Assembly: GCA_001969505.1 (NCBI GenBank)
Contig: LSSK01000149.1
Location: 1 to 22,573, forward strand
Reading direction: 5' to 3'
Length of the DNA stretch: 22,573 nt
Source: Zancudomyces culisetae
Taxonomy: Eukaryota; Kickxellomycota; Harpellomycetes; Harpellales; Legeriomycetaceae
Below the pieces are notes generated by a model that was given only the letters and a program-made list of their open reading frames with translations, made no database searches and was not told where the DNA came from. Shown here one piece after another: positions 8,870 to 18,519 of this stretch. Both the position numbers and the translations under genes were made by a program. How positions within the stretch are numbered: position 1 is the first letter of the stretch; every line of letters starts with the position of its first letter.

Positions 8870-10328
8870 ATGTTTAAACACTTTACACAAAGAGCGAGGA
8901 CGGTGCCTCGACTATTCCATAAACAAATGTCCTTTATGGTACCAAGACAGAGAATACCAAAATTCGAATACAAAAACACGAATTCCAGATCATATTCAAG
9001 CAACCCAGGGTTTTTAGATACCGAAGCTGGTAGATTGGCTCTGATAGTCACCGGCTCAGCTGTATGTATCAGCGTATTCGCATATCAAGGGTACATGTTC
9101 TTTTTCGGACCGGCTACTATATATCCCAAAGAAGTGCAAAAGTTATTGCGAAAGGGCGGTGAGAGCTATTTACAGATAGGAGAAAAACGAGATCTGGAGC
9201 TAGCAGCAAAATACTATACAGAAGCTTTAGAGATTATGGATAATATAGCAACTGAAAACGAAAAAGGAAGTACTGCAAGTGGTAGCGGAAAATTTTCATC
9301 GATGAAAAGAGATGACAATAGAATAACAGGAATCGAAGCGAGAGTTGCAGAGATATATTCAACCAGCGGAGATTACGAAAAAGCTTTATACTACCTTGAG
9401 GATCTTGTGAGCAGAATATTTACTGCTGAAGAACTGGCCGAGTATACTTTGGTTGTCGAAAAATTGGTAAATTCAAGTAGTGCTTACACTAAAAAAAAAT
9501 CTGCAAAGATACAGGGTGAATTGGAGAAATATATGAGAGGAATTGGTGCCATAAATAAACTGGCAGAGACTTATGAAAAGCTGGGAGACGAAAGCAAATA
9601 CAAGGGGACGATATTTAACAACGATAATTTTGACTACCTTTCAGATTACAATAATGCAGAAACTCGCTATACATTTTGTTTAAACACAGTTTTGGGGGCC
9701 TATAGCAAGTATTACAGCACGATATATCAACCCTCCAACGGCAGTGAAATGAGCGAAATTACAAAGCTATTTGATCCAAAGACACTTCCCAAGTTTCTAT
9801 CAGCTTACACACTAACTAGCCTGCTTTACAACTGCTCGAACTTTTTCTCCAAAATCGAAAAGTACGATTTTGCATATCCACTGTTGATCAGGTCGCTGGA
9901 TTTGCTAAAACCATCTGTCGACTCCAAAAAAGAATCTGAATCGTGTAAATCTTGTGTTTTGATGACGCATCTTACCAATATTGCTATTCTCAGAAACGAT
10001 TTATCGGATGCACAAATTTGGATAGACAACGGCCTATCTCTTTCTAAGGAGTACCCTACGAATCCAGATTGTATCCACAGCTCTATTTCTTTGATCTACG
10101 ACCAGGGCCACATATTTGAGGTACACAATATTTATATCACATTTATCATCATTTACCACCATTTAATTGATCTAACAAATAATCATATGTATTTGAACCA
10201 CATAGCTGAAAAATGATATGGTAAAAGCTAAATACTTTTACAATCAGGCCTTAGAAGCCTCTAAGATGGCAGATTATAGACCTGGTCAGATAAATGCATC
10301 AGATGCGCTGTCTAGGATTTCAAATTAG
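8870..10328 (+). CDS. MGR3: Mgr3-like mitochondrial inner-membrane TPR protein (two exons)
   Basis: Exon 1 is 8870-10120 and exon 2 is 10206-10328, giving 457 residues. The N-terminal 45 residues are rich in R, K and S with almost no acidic residues (QRARTVPRLFHK...NSRSYSS), a typical mitochondrial presequence. One membrane segment spans about 54-79 (GRLALIVTGSAVCISVFAYQ). The next part, IYPKEVQKLLRKGGESYLQI with DLELAAKYYTEALEIM, and the later GDYEKALYYLEDLV, are TPR-like helices as in the fungal Mgr3 family. In yeast, Mgr3 is an adaptor that brings substrates to the i-AAA protease Yme1. The spliced C-terminus (MVKAKYFYNQALEASKMA ... ALSRISN) restores the last TPR; the unspliced frame loses it. 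The gene is divergent from the secreted-protein gene and convergent with the gene at 10721-11437. Family assignment is good; the precise orthology is less certain. Confidence 0.72.
10121..10205 (+). other. Spliceosomal intron, 85 bp, phase 0
   Basis: The donor is GAG|GTACAC, the acceptor is CACATAG|CTG, and a branch-like TCTAAC lies at 10171-10176, about 30 nt from the acceptor. Splicing joins ...GHIFE to LKNDMVKAKYF... in frame and completes a TPR repeat ending at a stop at 10326-10328. Read-through instead stops at 10214-10216 after a non-conserved hydrophobic tail. Confidence 0.82.
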
Positions 10329-10720
10329 AGTTTACTTTATGCCGTTGCAATGCCCTTTAACCTCAGCCTAAACTTTGGCTATATAGCCCTAGAAGTACCA
10401 TTATTGGTTGTCCTTTTTTACCTTTGATAGATTAGTGTCGCGTTTAAAGGGAAAGTGGTATAAAGGACGATTACTTGGTCATCCTACTTTGCTTCGACCG
10501 TTTCTATTGTACTGCATTCCCACTGTTTGTGAATAATTTTAATACATAATCGTTTTTATTAAAATACAAAGAACTATAAATTTAAATAATAAAACTAAAA
10601 GCATATAAAAGTGTACAATATTAAAAGTTAATAATGTACATCATGTATTGATAATAATTTTTGAATTTCATTTGAGTAATATTCCACAGTTGTGCTTAAA
10701 GCTGATCAAAACAAACTTTT
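10329..10720. other. Convergent 3' intergenic region
   Basis: The spacer between the 3' ends of the Mgr3-like gene (plus) and the scramblase-like gene (minus), so it carries two 3' UTRs facing each other. It is AT-rich, particularly at 10530-10680, which contains ATAATGTACAT, close to the palindrome core of the 2547-2639 repeat. No gene was seen. Confidence 0.5.
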
Positions 10721-11437
10721 CTAGACAGCATTGAGCGACCTATAGAATACTGATGAGAGTATAATGGCCTTCTGTTCAAGTGATAGTTTTGTACCCAGTT
10801 TGGGTACATTTTGCTCTGAGTCTGGGTTGGAACATGATTGTTGTTTTTCATCGCAAAATACAATCTCTATATCATTTTGGGCTTCATTTGCGGTCGATTT
10901 TTCGTCTCCGGAAACTTTTTTCTTGATAGATAATGTCGCTAGGACATCTCTTTCGTTTTCTTCGTTAGTTATTGCGATTATACCGCTTGTTCCTGTCTTT
11001 GGTTTAATTCTACCAAAATCCTCCATGTTAACAGCCAGGCTAAGCTTTATTGAGTGGTTGGAAAGTCCTGGTGGTTGGTAGCAATACCCAATAGTTTTTG
11101 CTTTCTTGGTACCCTGGAAACCTTTGATGACTAGTCTCTCGTTTTTTCCTGGAACACTATTTGTTATTGAAAGCACATTTTCGCCGTGTACATCTTTGAC
11201 TATGTAGCTGACACCATCATCATACCCTCGTATCTTGGAGTAAAAAGATCTAGGCAATACATCCTGTATGTACCCTACAACATGATCATCACGATCCAGT
11301 ATTGTGTACTCTGCATCAATTGTACGCTCCAAGGGGCTTGATGCTGCGGCTTTCCGGATGTGGATATTGTGGCTATCCAAGAAATCTGAAGCATGGGTGC
11401 CTACTAAAACATTTTGGCCACTTCCTATGACTGTCAT
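10721..11437 (-). CDS. Scramblase/LURP-one-related (tubby C-terminal-like) protein, tentative
   Basis: A 238-residue soluble protein. Its pattern of short beta-strand-like blocks resembles the tubby C-terminal-like superfamily shared by phospholipid scramblases and LOR proteins: AEYTILDRDDHVVGYIQDV (compare 'F-x-I-x-D-x-x-G-x-x-V-G'), then SYIVKDVHGENVLSI, RLVIKGF, KTIGYCYQP, GIIAITNEENERDVLATL, and a final helix EQKAIILSSVFYRSL where the family has a buried C-terminal helix. There is an acidic, low-complexity insert near 177-215 (GDEKSTANEAQND ... SCSNPDSEQN). The start is at 11435-11437, with an AT-rich TATA-like block about 80 bp upstream (11515-11524). Members bind lipids or, in tubby, phosphoinositides and DNA; no specific role can be assigned. 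Gene reality is fairly sure; the family call is moderate. Confidence 0.55.
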   Translation of the reverse strand: MTVIGSGQNVLVGTHASDFLDSHNIHIRKAAASSPLERTIDAEYTILDRDDHVVGYIQDVLPRSFYSKIRGYDDGVSYIVKDVHGENVLSITNSVPGKNERLVIKGFQGTKKAKTIGYCYQPPGLSNHSIKLSLAVNMEDFGRIKPKTGTSGIIAITNEENERDVLATLSIKKKVSGDEKSTANEAQNDIEIVFCDEKQQSCSNPDSEQNVPKLGTKLSLEQKAIILSSVFYRSLNAV

Positions 11438-14400
11438 TTTTTATTGTTCTGTGTGCTTGTTTGTTACTTTCTTTTTGCCAAGGCTAATAGATTGTGCAAC
11501 AATTATAATCTAACTATATAAATAGCTTTTTGTAAATGTATGGATGTATTTTTGTAATGTTTCTCTTTGGTGATATCTTTTTTTTTTTGCGAATATGTCT
11601 TGGTATTTATAGTTTATTGATTTAGTATGATTCAAGCTGAAGGCGAAGACTGTCGTTTTTTTACATTTATTATACCAGAACCTATTCTACTGATAAAATT
11701 GTACAATTCATCTCATTCAAATTGCTAGAATGGCGAAAAAAAAGGCTAGGAACACTAGCACTATGAAAGGTCACGACACCTTTAATAATTATTAACAATT
11801 GCAAAGCACCTTTTTTTTTTGTGGGTTATGTAAAACTTTCACGTTATTTTTTTTTATCAACATTAAACTGTCTTTTTTGAGCAAAAAAGGCCACTTTTCT
11901 ATTTTTTGCGAATAGGCCACTTTTATTACTTTGGCATTACTACATCAAAAAATACCCCCAATAATAGCTAATTTTTTTTCATCATTTGGCAAGTTTGGAA
12001 ACCGCAATTTTGGAAAGAGTAAGAGGCCCAGTTAAAAACGTCAACTTTTAGTATACCACCGAGAAAAAATAGTGGTAAATGGTCAGGTTGGTATCCCTTT
12101 TTCTGTACAGAGCATAACACTTGACTTTTACAGCCACTTACACGATTCAAAAGTGGTCTTTAACAATCTTGATTCAATTTCCCATTCTACCCCTTAATAA
12201 AGGAATAATCCTCCCACATGAATCAATGCTTTGGTCTCAGAACGCAATTTAACGCATTTAACCTCCTTTTTTTTGTGTAGTTGTGTGTAAACTAAATATT
12301 GTTGTTTTTTTTGGAGGGAACCGGCTATTAACTGCCTTCCTGTTAAATAAAAAGGAAAATCAGGTTTTGTCTATTCACCTTGAATACTTTCCAATAACCT
12401 CAAACACATTTGGAAGAAAGCTGTTTGTTGCTCTCGACAAAACGAAATGATTGAAATGCTGATTACTGAGATTTTGAAGATTCGACCTTGTTCATTAGCT
12501 ATCTCCTTCCTCGCCGAAAAAATGTAAATCAACACCATTTTCTACACCGAAATCTTAACAGAGGGAAAAAAAATAATGAACAATGTGATGAAAAATTACA
12601 AATAAATGTCAAGAAACGTTGCGTAAAAGTGGTCCATGTGATCAACATGCTAATTCATTCGGCTGGAGATACTCAATTGTGTCATATTTTACCTGGCTAA
12701 TAGTCTTTTTCAGTTATGCTTTATTCTGCGTTATTTCAGTCTATTTCACCATATTTTTTTTTGGTATATTAAAAAATGTGATTTCAGAGCAAAAATCCTT
12801 TATCACCTAAAGAAAAATGTGAAAATGAAAAGAAATCAGAAAATATATTAGTAAATCAAATTACCAAAATCACGCCATTTATTTATCGATTCATAATGCG
12901 ACTATTAACTTGTTTTTGTAATGAGAAAAACAAAGCATACTGCACACATACCAACATTAACAAGCAACATCATAAACCAAGATAAAAAGACAAACGTAAT
13001 ATTTTCTCTAACCTGTATTACTCAAAAAACGCTATGATTGTTTGTATACAATGCGTATACGAATATATCCCATTACAGGTATATGTGGATGCATACTTGA
13101 AGCAAGCACCACATTTCTACCTTTTATTGGTGTAGAAAAGTATCTTTGGTTTTTGTATTGTAAAAGATGCGGATTTCCTGGAAACACTTACAGTACAACT
13201 GTGTTCAAGGTTCTTAGTAAGGAAACCTACCTTACTACCTTTGAAAAATACAATTCCGCTATTTCCGAAAAAAAATAGTCTGTGGAGTGATTTTATCAAG
13301 AAACGGTAAATATGTTTTGCACCCAAAGTAAACTGGACCCTGGAGAGAAAATAATTCTATATTCTATATAGTGTAGCAGCATTATCTTTATCCCCAAAAT
13401 TCTCCTCTTCACATAAGAGATGCAATCGTTTTTTTTTTTGCGCCACTTTTTTTTTTGCTTGTTTGTACATTATATTCTCACTTTGGTGGCAGTTTACATT
13501 ATTGTTGGTTTTTTATTATCTCTCAAATCTTCCACCATTTGTATTTATTGTGAACTAGTTAAAGGGCCTTGTATCGAATCGGTATACTTAAGAGAATATA
13601 CGAATTTCATATTTGACCTATTGAAAGACCAGAGAAAATGGTTGCATATTGTATATGAGATTTGAAGTTTATATCTGACCTTATCACTCAAGATATTCTT
13701 TATACATAAAAAATTCTTGGTGCATTGTTTTTTCAAGTTATGGTGTGCTGATTTATATGTTGTAAAATTGAGGTTGGGCTAGGCAGTATTTGGATCGATA
13801 GGGTTATTAAATTAAACGATTATTAAGCGTGGTAAAGGTACGGATGCAGTCATAGGTAGAATCTTGTGCTCATAGCATTTCTCTTTTTTGTAATATATGG
13901 ATCAGGTTTTTTATTTATGGTTTGAGTTTTTATATATCAGGTGGTCTAGTTGATATTTGGAAGTCTTGTCTTTAGATAAATAATTATAATATTGGGGATC
14001 GATTAATGGAACTACAAGTATCTATAAATATGCTCTTTGTCTGGCTCATAAACTAATTTAGTAAATATATTGCATCAATCCAATGTATATAAATATATAT
14101 GGATTTTGGTGTTGATCTTAGGATAAAGCGAATAATGGATGGTAAGGTATTATGATTAATGTGTCCAAGTATATCCATGTGAATGAGTAAGGATGGATAT
14201 GTATGGAAATTAACAATATCAGGCAGTCAGGCTAAATGAGCTCCTAACTGAAATTGAGTCTAAAAAGGCGATCTAAAAAATTTACATATAAAAACCACTT
14301 TATGAAATTGTCAAGCACATTATACATCAAGAAATTATACATGTAGGATGTTCAGTAAATAAATCATAAAGTGTGGATGCTTTTAATACTAATGTGTTGG

Positions 14401-14926
14401 TTATAAAAAGATAGTTGTGGGCCAATAAATAATTTTTGATACCAGATAAGAAAAATGCAGCTTATTTGCCCAACATTTTAATATTTTATTTTTTCTACCA
14501 ATGCAAATACCAACTAAATCTTACACAAAAATACAGAAATAAATAAATATGGGTACAGCTAGTGTTACTGCCAAGGGAAAAAAAAAGATAACACCCAAAT
14601 GCGACGGTTGTAGTTTTACATGGGAAAAAAAAAAGAAAAGAAAACTCTAAAATCAACAAGTTGATAGTGCGATGAGACTTGAAAATCAAAAAAAAAGGTC
14701 AAAGAAAAAGAAATATCTAGAGATAAACGCGGGTAGGATAGAACGGAAGGCCTTGTAATGAATGATTGTGGTAGCTTTGAAGAATAGTTGCACACTGACT
14801 AGAAGAGCAAGTGTATATATCTATCTGTACTTCTATAGTGATATATGAAGGGTTTAAACTAGGATGAGAGAGCGAGCGTGTATTGATGTTTGTATGTGTG
14901 CATGTGTAAAAGTTGTTTGTGCACTG

Positions 14927-14948
14927 GTGTGTGTGTGTGTGCGTGTGC
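14927..14948. repeat. GT microsatellite
   Basis: An uninterrupted run of about eight GT units followed by GCGTGTGCG, inside a broader GT-rich strip from about 14878 to 14965. Confidence 0.8.
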
Positions 14949-15154
14949 GGTGAGTATGTGCGTAAATGATAAAAAGCTGATGGAAAAATAAAAAGGTTGA
15001 AACTGTGAAACAGATAAGCTTACTGGTTCAGATTAGCTTATAAGCAACATGAATTGACCACTAGATAACAAATTATTAGGTAATGCTATACGAGTTGAAA
15101 CAAAATTGTATTTGTTTTTGTTTTTGGATTCTTTGAGTGCATACTTTTTTTGAC

Positions 15155-15188
15155 TGTAGGTGTAGGTGTATGTGTATGTGTGTGTGGG
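15155..15188. repeat. Degenerate TGTAGG/TGTATG tract
   Basis: Two TGTAGG units, two TGTATG units and a short TG run make a G/T-only-plus-A tract. It does not match the TTAGGG telomere unit, so it is best described as a compound microsatellite. Confidence 0.6.
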
Positions 15189-15907
15189 ACTTTTAATGTT
15201 AGATTGTTGCATTTTGGAATTCCAAAACACTAAGAAGCACGGTAAATAAAACGTGATTTAGATAGACAAGAAATATTCGGAATGCAGAAGGGGGGAGTAA
15301 AGTGGGAAAGTGATAAAGTGGCACAGGTTGTGATTACTGGAGAACGGAATAGAGAAAGGGAGAGGTGATATATGTGGAAGTCATACTGGATGAATTATGG
15401 TAATATATTATTGATAGGACCCAGATAAAGATAAACGAACATCAAACATAAAAGATATATACAGTATCTTGGATTTAACAGCAATTATAAAAGTAGGAAA
15501 ATCTCTAAGAGCTAGATAAAAATGGTTGGGACAAAGCTGATATGCAAAAAGGTCCACTACCAATTAGAAAAAAAATTTACGGCTTCTGCGCCAGTGGTTT
15601 GGGAAGGGGAGAAGAAAAGGGGGATGTTTTAGTGGAACTACAAGTGGCCAGAGGGGGGGGAGGGGAGTAAAAATGGAGGTAATAGGGAAAAAAAGATTGC
15701 TTGAAAAAACGATTTGATTTCACAATCGGATAGTAAAAGGAGATTAAGCAGCATTTCGGTATTTGAGTTTCCCATTAATTAGAAAAAAATTTTTTTTGGG
15801 CCAATTACAGCAGCCTAGAATTGAACTGATTAAGAATTCGGTTATGATTAATTAGGGATAAAAAAAAAGGGTGGAAAAAAAGGAAATTGGAAGAACGAAA
15901 AAAAAAA

Positions 15908-15914
15908 TATAAAC
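15908..15914 (+). promoter_or_regulatory. TATA-like element of citrate synthase
   Basis: TATAAAC lies 80-86 bp upstream of the citrate synthase ATG, a spacing comparable to the other TATA candidates in this window. The surrounding A runs make the match modest. Confidence 0.3.
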
Positions 15915-15993
15915 AAACATAATAGGCTTAGTTGTGTCTTTGCATTTTATTATCCAAAAATCTTTTAAGCGATAAAAAAAAGAGTAAACGAGA

Positions 15994-17412
15994 ATGAATG
16001 TTCTGGGAAAGGGAAAGAGCGGGTTTGGAGTAAACAAACTTAACAAGGATGTCCTTGGAAAGATCTTTGGAGCGCAAAGAGGAAAGGCCACTGAGGCAGC
16101 AGCAGCAGGGTGCTTGAAGAGCAAAATAGCCGACCTTATCCCAACCAAGAGGGAAGAAATCAAGCAGTTGAAGGCAGAATTCGGAAGCAAATCACTGGGA
16201 GACACAACAGTAGATATGGCACTTGGAGGAATGAGAGGAATTAAGGGAATGGTATGGGATACATCATTGCTTGACGCAGAGGAGGGAATCAGATTCCGTG
16301 GATACAGCATTGAGGAGATACAAAAGCTGTTGCCAACACACGTTGAAGGTGGTGAGCCAACACCCGAAGGTATTTTGTGGTTGTTGCTTACAGGCGAGTT
16401 GCCAAACAAGGCACAAGTAAAGTCAGTAACAGAAGACTTGAACTCAAGAGCAGCAGTTCCAGAATACGTTGAAGAGATACTAGACCGCTGCCCACGCGAT
16501 CTTCACCCAATGTCACAGCTGTCACTTGCACTCAACGCCTTGCAACGCGAGTCATTGTTCGCCAAGGCATACAACGATGGAGTGAACAAGAACTTGTACT
16601 GGGAGAGTGTATATGAAGATACAATGAACGTGTTGGCCAAGTTGCCATTGGTAGCCGCAAGAATCTACCGCAATGTGTTTAAAGATGGAGTTGTAGGCAA
16701 AATCGACCAAAACGTCGACTACTCACAGAACTTTGCTAACCTGCTAGGATTTGGAGATAACGAGAAGTTTGTTGAGTTGATGCGATTGTATTTAGTAATC
16801 CACTCTGATCACGAAGGTGGAAACGTCTCAGCCCACACAACCCACTTGGTCGGATCTGCTTTGTCTGACCCATACCTCTCGCTCGCTGCTGGTCTCAACG
16901 GGCTTGCTGGTCCACTCCACGGATTGGCCAACCAAGAAGTACTCCGCTGGATTCTGGCTATGAATGCTGACTTGGGTGTTGAAACACCAACCAAGGACCA
17001 GATTGTCGAGTACGTGCGCAAGACTTTGAGTTCTGGCCGTGTTGTGCCAGGTTTCGGCCACGCTGTTTTGCGTAAGACCGATCCTCGCTACACTGCCCAG
17101 CGCCACTTTGCTCTCAAGCACCTCAAGGACGATCCACTGTTCATGACTGTCAGCAATATGTTTGAAGTTGTTCCAAAGGTTTTGGGCGAACAAGCCAAAA
17201 TCAAGAACCCTTGGCCAAATGTTGACGCCCACTCTGGTGTCCTTCTCCGCCACTATGGCCTAGTTGAGCAAGACTACTACACTGTCTTGTTTGGTGTATC
17301 CAGAGCATTTGGTGTGCTTTCACAACTGGTTTGGGATCGTGCTTTGGGATTCCCAATTGAACGTCCAAAGAGTCTTACTGTTGATGCTATCCGCAAAATG
17401 TTTAGCAAATAA
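15994..17412 (+). CDS. CIT1: Citrate synthase, mitochondrial type
   Basis: A 472-residue enzyme that condenses acetyl-CoA and oxaloacetate to citrate, the entry step of the TCA cycle. All catalytic residues are present: His309 in [11 protein letters not shown], His356 in [15 protein letters not shown] and Asp411 in [10 protein letters not shown], with spacings matching the pig enzyme's His274/His320/Asp375. The substrate-binding [13 protein letters not shown] is at 270-282. An N-terminal leader of about 40 residues, rich in K and G, precedes the conserved [18 protein letters not shown] and suggests mitochondrial import. The C-terminus is MFSK, without a peroxisomal SKL. The length is normal for the eukaryotic (type I) family. 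The gene has no intron. It is followed 265 bp later by MAK5 in the same direction, across A/T homopolymers. Codon choice shifts sharply along the gene (see findings). Confidence 0.97.
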   Translation: MNVLGKGKSGFGVNKLNKDVLGKIFGAQRGKATEAAAAGCLKSKIADLIPTKREEIKQLKAEFGSKSLGDTTVDMALGGMRGIKGMVWDTSLLDAEEGIRFRGYSIEEIQKLLPTHVEGGEPTPEGILWLLLTGELPNKAQVKSVTEDLNSRAAVPEYVEEILDRCPRDLHPMSQLSLALNALQRESLFAKAYNDGVNKNLYWESVYEDTMNVLAKLPLVAARIYRNVFKDGVVGKIDQNVDYSQNFANLLGFGDNEKFVELMRLYLVIHSDHEGGNVSAHTTHLVGSALSDPYLSLAAGLNGLAGPLHGLANQEVLRWILAMNADLGVETPTKDQIVEYVRKTLSSGRVVPGFGHAVLRKTDPRYTAQRHFALKHLKDDPLFMTVSNMFEVVPKVLGEQAKIKNPWPNVDAHSGVLLRHYGLVEQDYYTVLFGVSRAFGVLSQLVWDRALGFPIERPKSLTVDAIRKMFSK

Positions 17413-17677
17413 TTTTTCTTAGACTATTTTTTTTTAAATTTTTTTTTTTGGAGGGGAGGAAAAGTGAGATCATTTTTGTTGAAAAAAATAAAAAAAAATT
17501 TTATTATATTCTCAAAAGTTATTAGCGAAAAAAAAAGTGGTAAATCTAGAGTAATTTTTTTTTTCTTGGATCAAAAGGTTGACATTTTTTGCTTTACTTT
17601 TACTATATTCAAAGTAAAAAAATAGAGAAATAGGTAGAAACAAAAGGAGGAAACTAGTAGGAAATATATAAATCAAA

Positions 17678-18480
17678 ATGTGGGTAGACAAAGATAAAAC
17701 CACAAACAAGGTGCAAGTATTGGATACTGAGAAAGCCAAAGCGGCTTCCAAACCCAACACTAATAGCAAAAATACACCAAATGCATCAAAACCAAAACCA
17801 AAACCAAAACCAAAAAATAACACAAAAGTAGAAAATAATGCAAAGGGAAAGGGAAAGGGAAAGGGAAACACTAAAGGTAAAGCAAACGCAGGGAAAAATG
17901 ATACACCGGTCAGTTGGAAAAAACTCGAGATTCCCAAGGAACTAATTATAGATGATGAGGAAATGGGCGGAGTGTATGATATCGAAGTACTAGACGGCGA
18001 TCTTTTTGATCAGTTAAAAGATACAGCAACCTTATCAAAAATTAGAAATAAGAAGAAAAATAAAGAGAAGGAGAAGGAGGAGAAAAGAAAGCAAAAAGAA
18101 AAGGCGGATATGAGTACTGAGGAACAGGAAGGAGGTGAGGATATAAATGAAAATGGTGAGAGTGGTTTAGATTTAAATTCAGATCCAGATTCGGATTCGG
18201 ATATAGAGGCTGGATCGGATTTGGAAATGGATTTGGATTGGAATGATTTTGTTCATGTAGATCATTTTGATGAACAAAAAGCCAAGAGTGGTAAGCTTGA
18301 AAGTATTGGACATATGCTAGAGCAAACAGACTATGCTATCAGAACTAAAAATCAAACAAAAGCACAAGTACAAGTACAAAAACAAGCAGATCTTGAAACC
18401 GAAACCGAAACCGAAACCGAAACTAAAATTAAAACTATAACGAAAACGAAAAATGCAGGTCAGAAACGCAAGGCACCAGA

Positions 18481-18519
<39 letters not shown>

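Larger units (their letters stand above)
11438..15993. other. 4.5-kb gene-poor region
   Basis: No recognisable protein or RNA gene on either strand, and no tRNA B-box was found by eye. Left part (11438-12480): promoter of the scramblase-like gene, T-rich, with repeated GGCCACTTTT motifs near 11890 and 11915. Middle (12480-14480): very AT-rich with short unconvincing frames (such as 13042-13278 and 13420-13665) and an imperfect hairpin at 14077-14105. Right part (14480-15990): a 33-codon lysine-rich frame at 14549-14650, GT-rich tracts at 14927-14948 and 15155-15188, then a purine-rich stretch with several G runs (15601-15665) that leads into the citrate synthase promoter. Confidence 0.5.

Noticed and set aside
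13042-13665. Two plus-strand frames of about 80 codons in the gene-poor region
   Set aside because: No recognisable domain, rich in F/L/Y/I from T tracts, and the first begins at a TTG; probably chance.
15155-15188. Interstitial telomere repeat
   Set aside because: Units are TGTAGG/TGTATG and TG rather than TTAGGG or its complement; a compound microsatellite is enough.
11438-15993. tRNA, 5S rRNA or spliceosomal RNA genes
   Set aside because: No B-box (GGTTCGA-type), U6-like or other conserved RNA motif was seen on either strand.
15852-16409. 185-codon minus-strand frame over the citrate synthase 5' end
   Set aside because: Antisense to well-supported citrate synthase codons; its composition mirrors the A/G-rich coding strand.
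17665-17673. TATATAAAT as the MAK5 TATA box
   Set aside because: It ends only four bases before the ATG, too close to act as a TATA element for this start.
17512-17937. 141-codon minus-strand frame with repeated FGFGFG/FPFPFP
   Set aside because: Complement of the KPKP and GKGK microsatellites in MAK5; no independent support.
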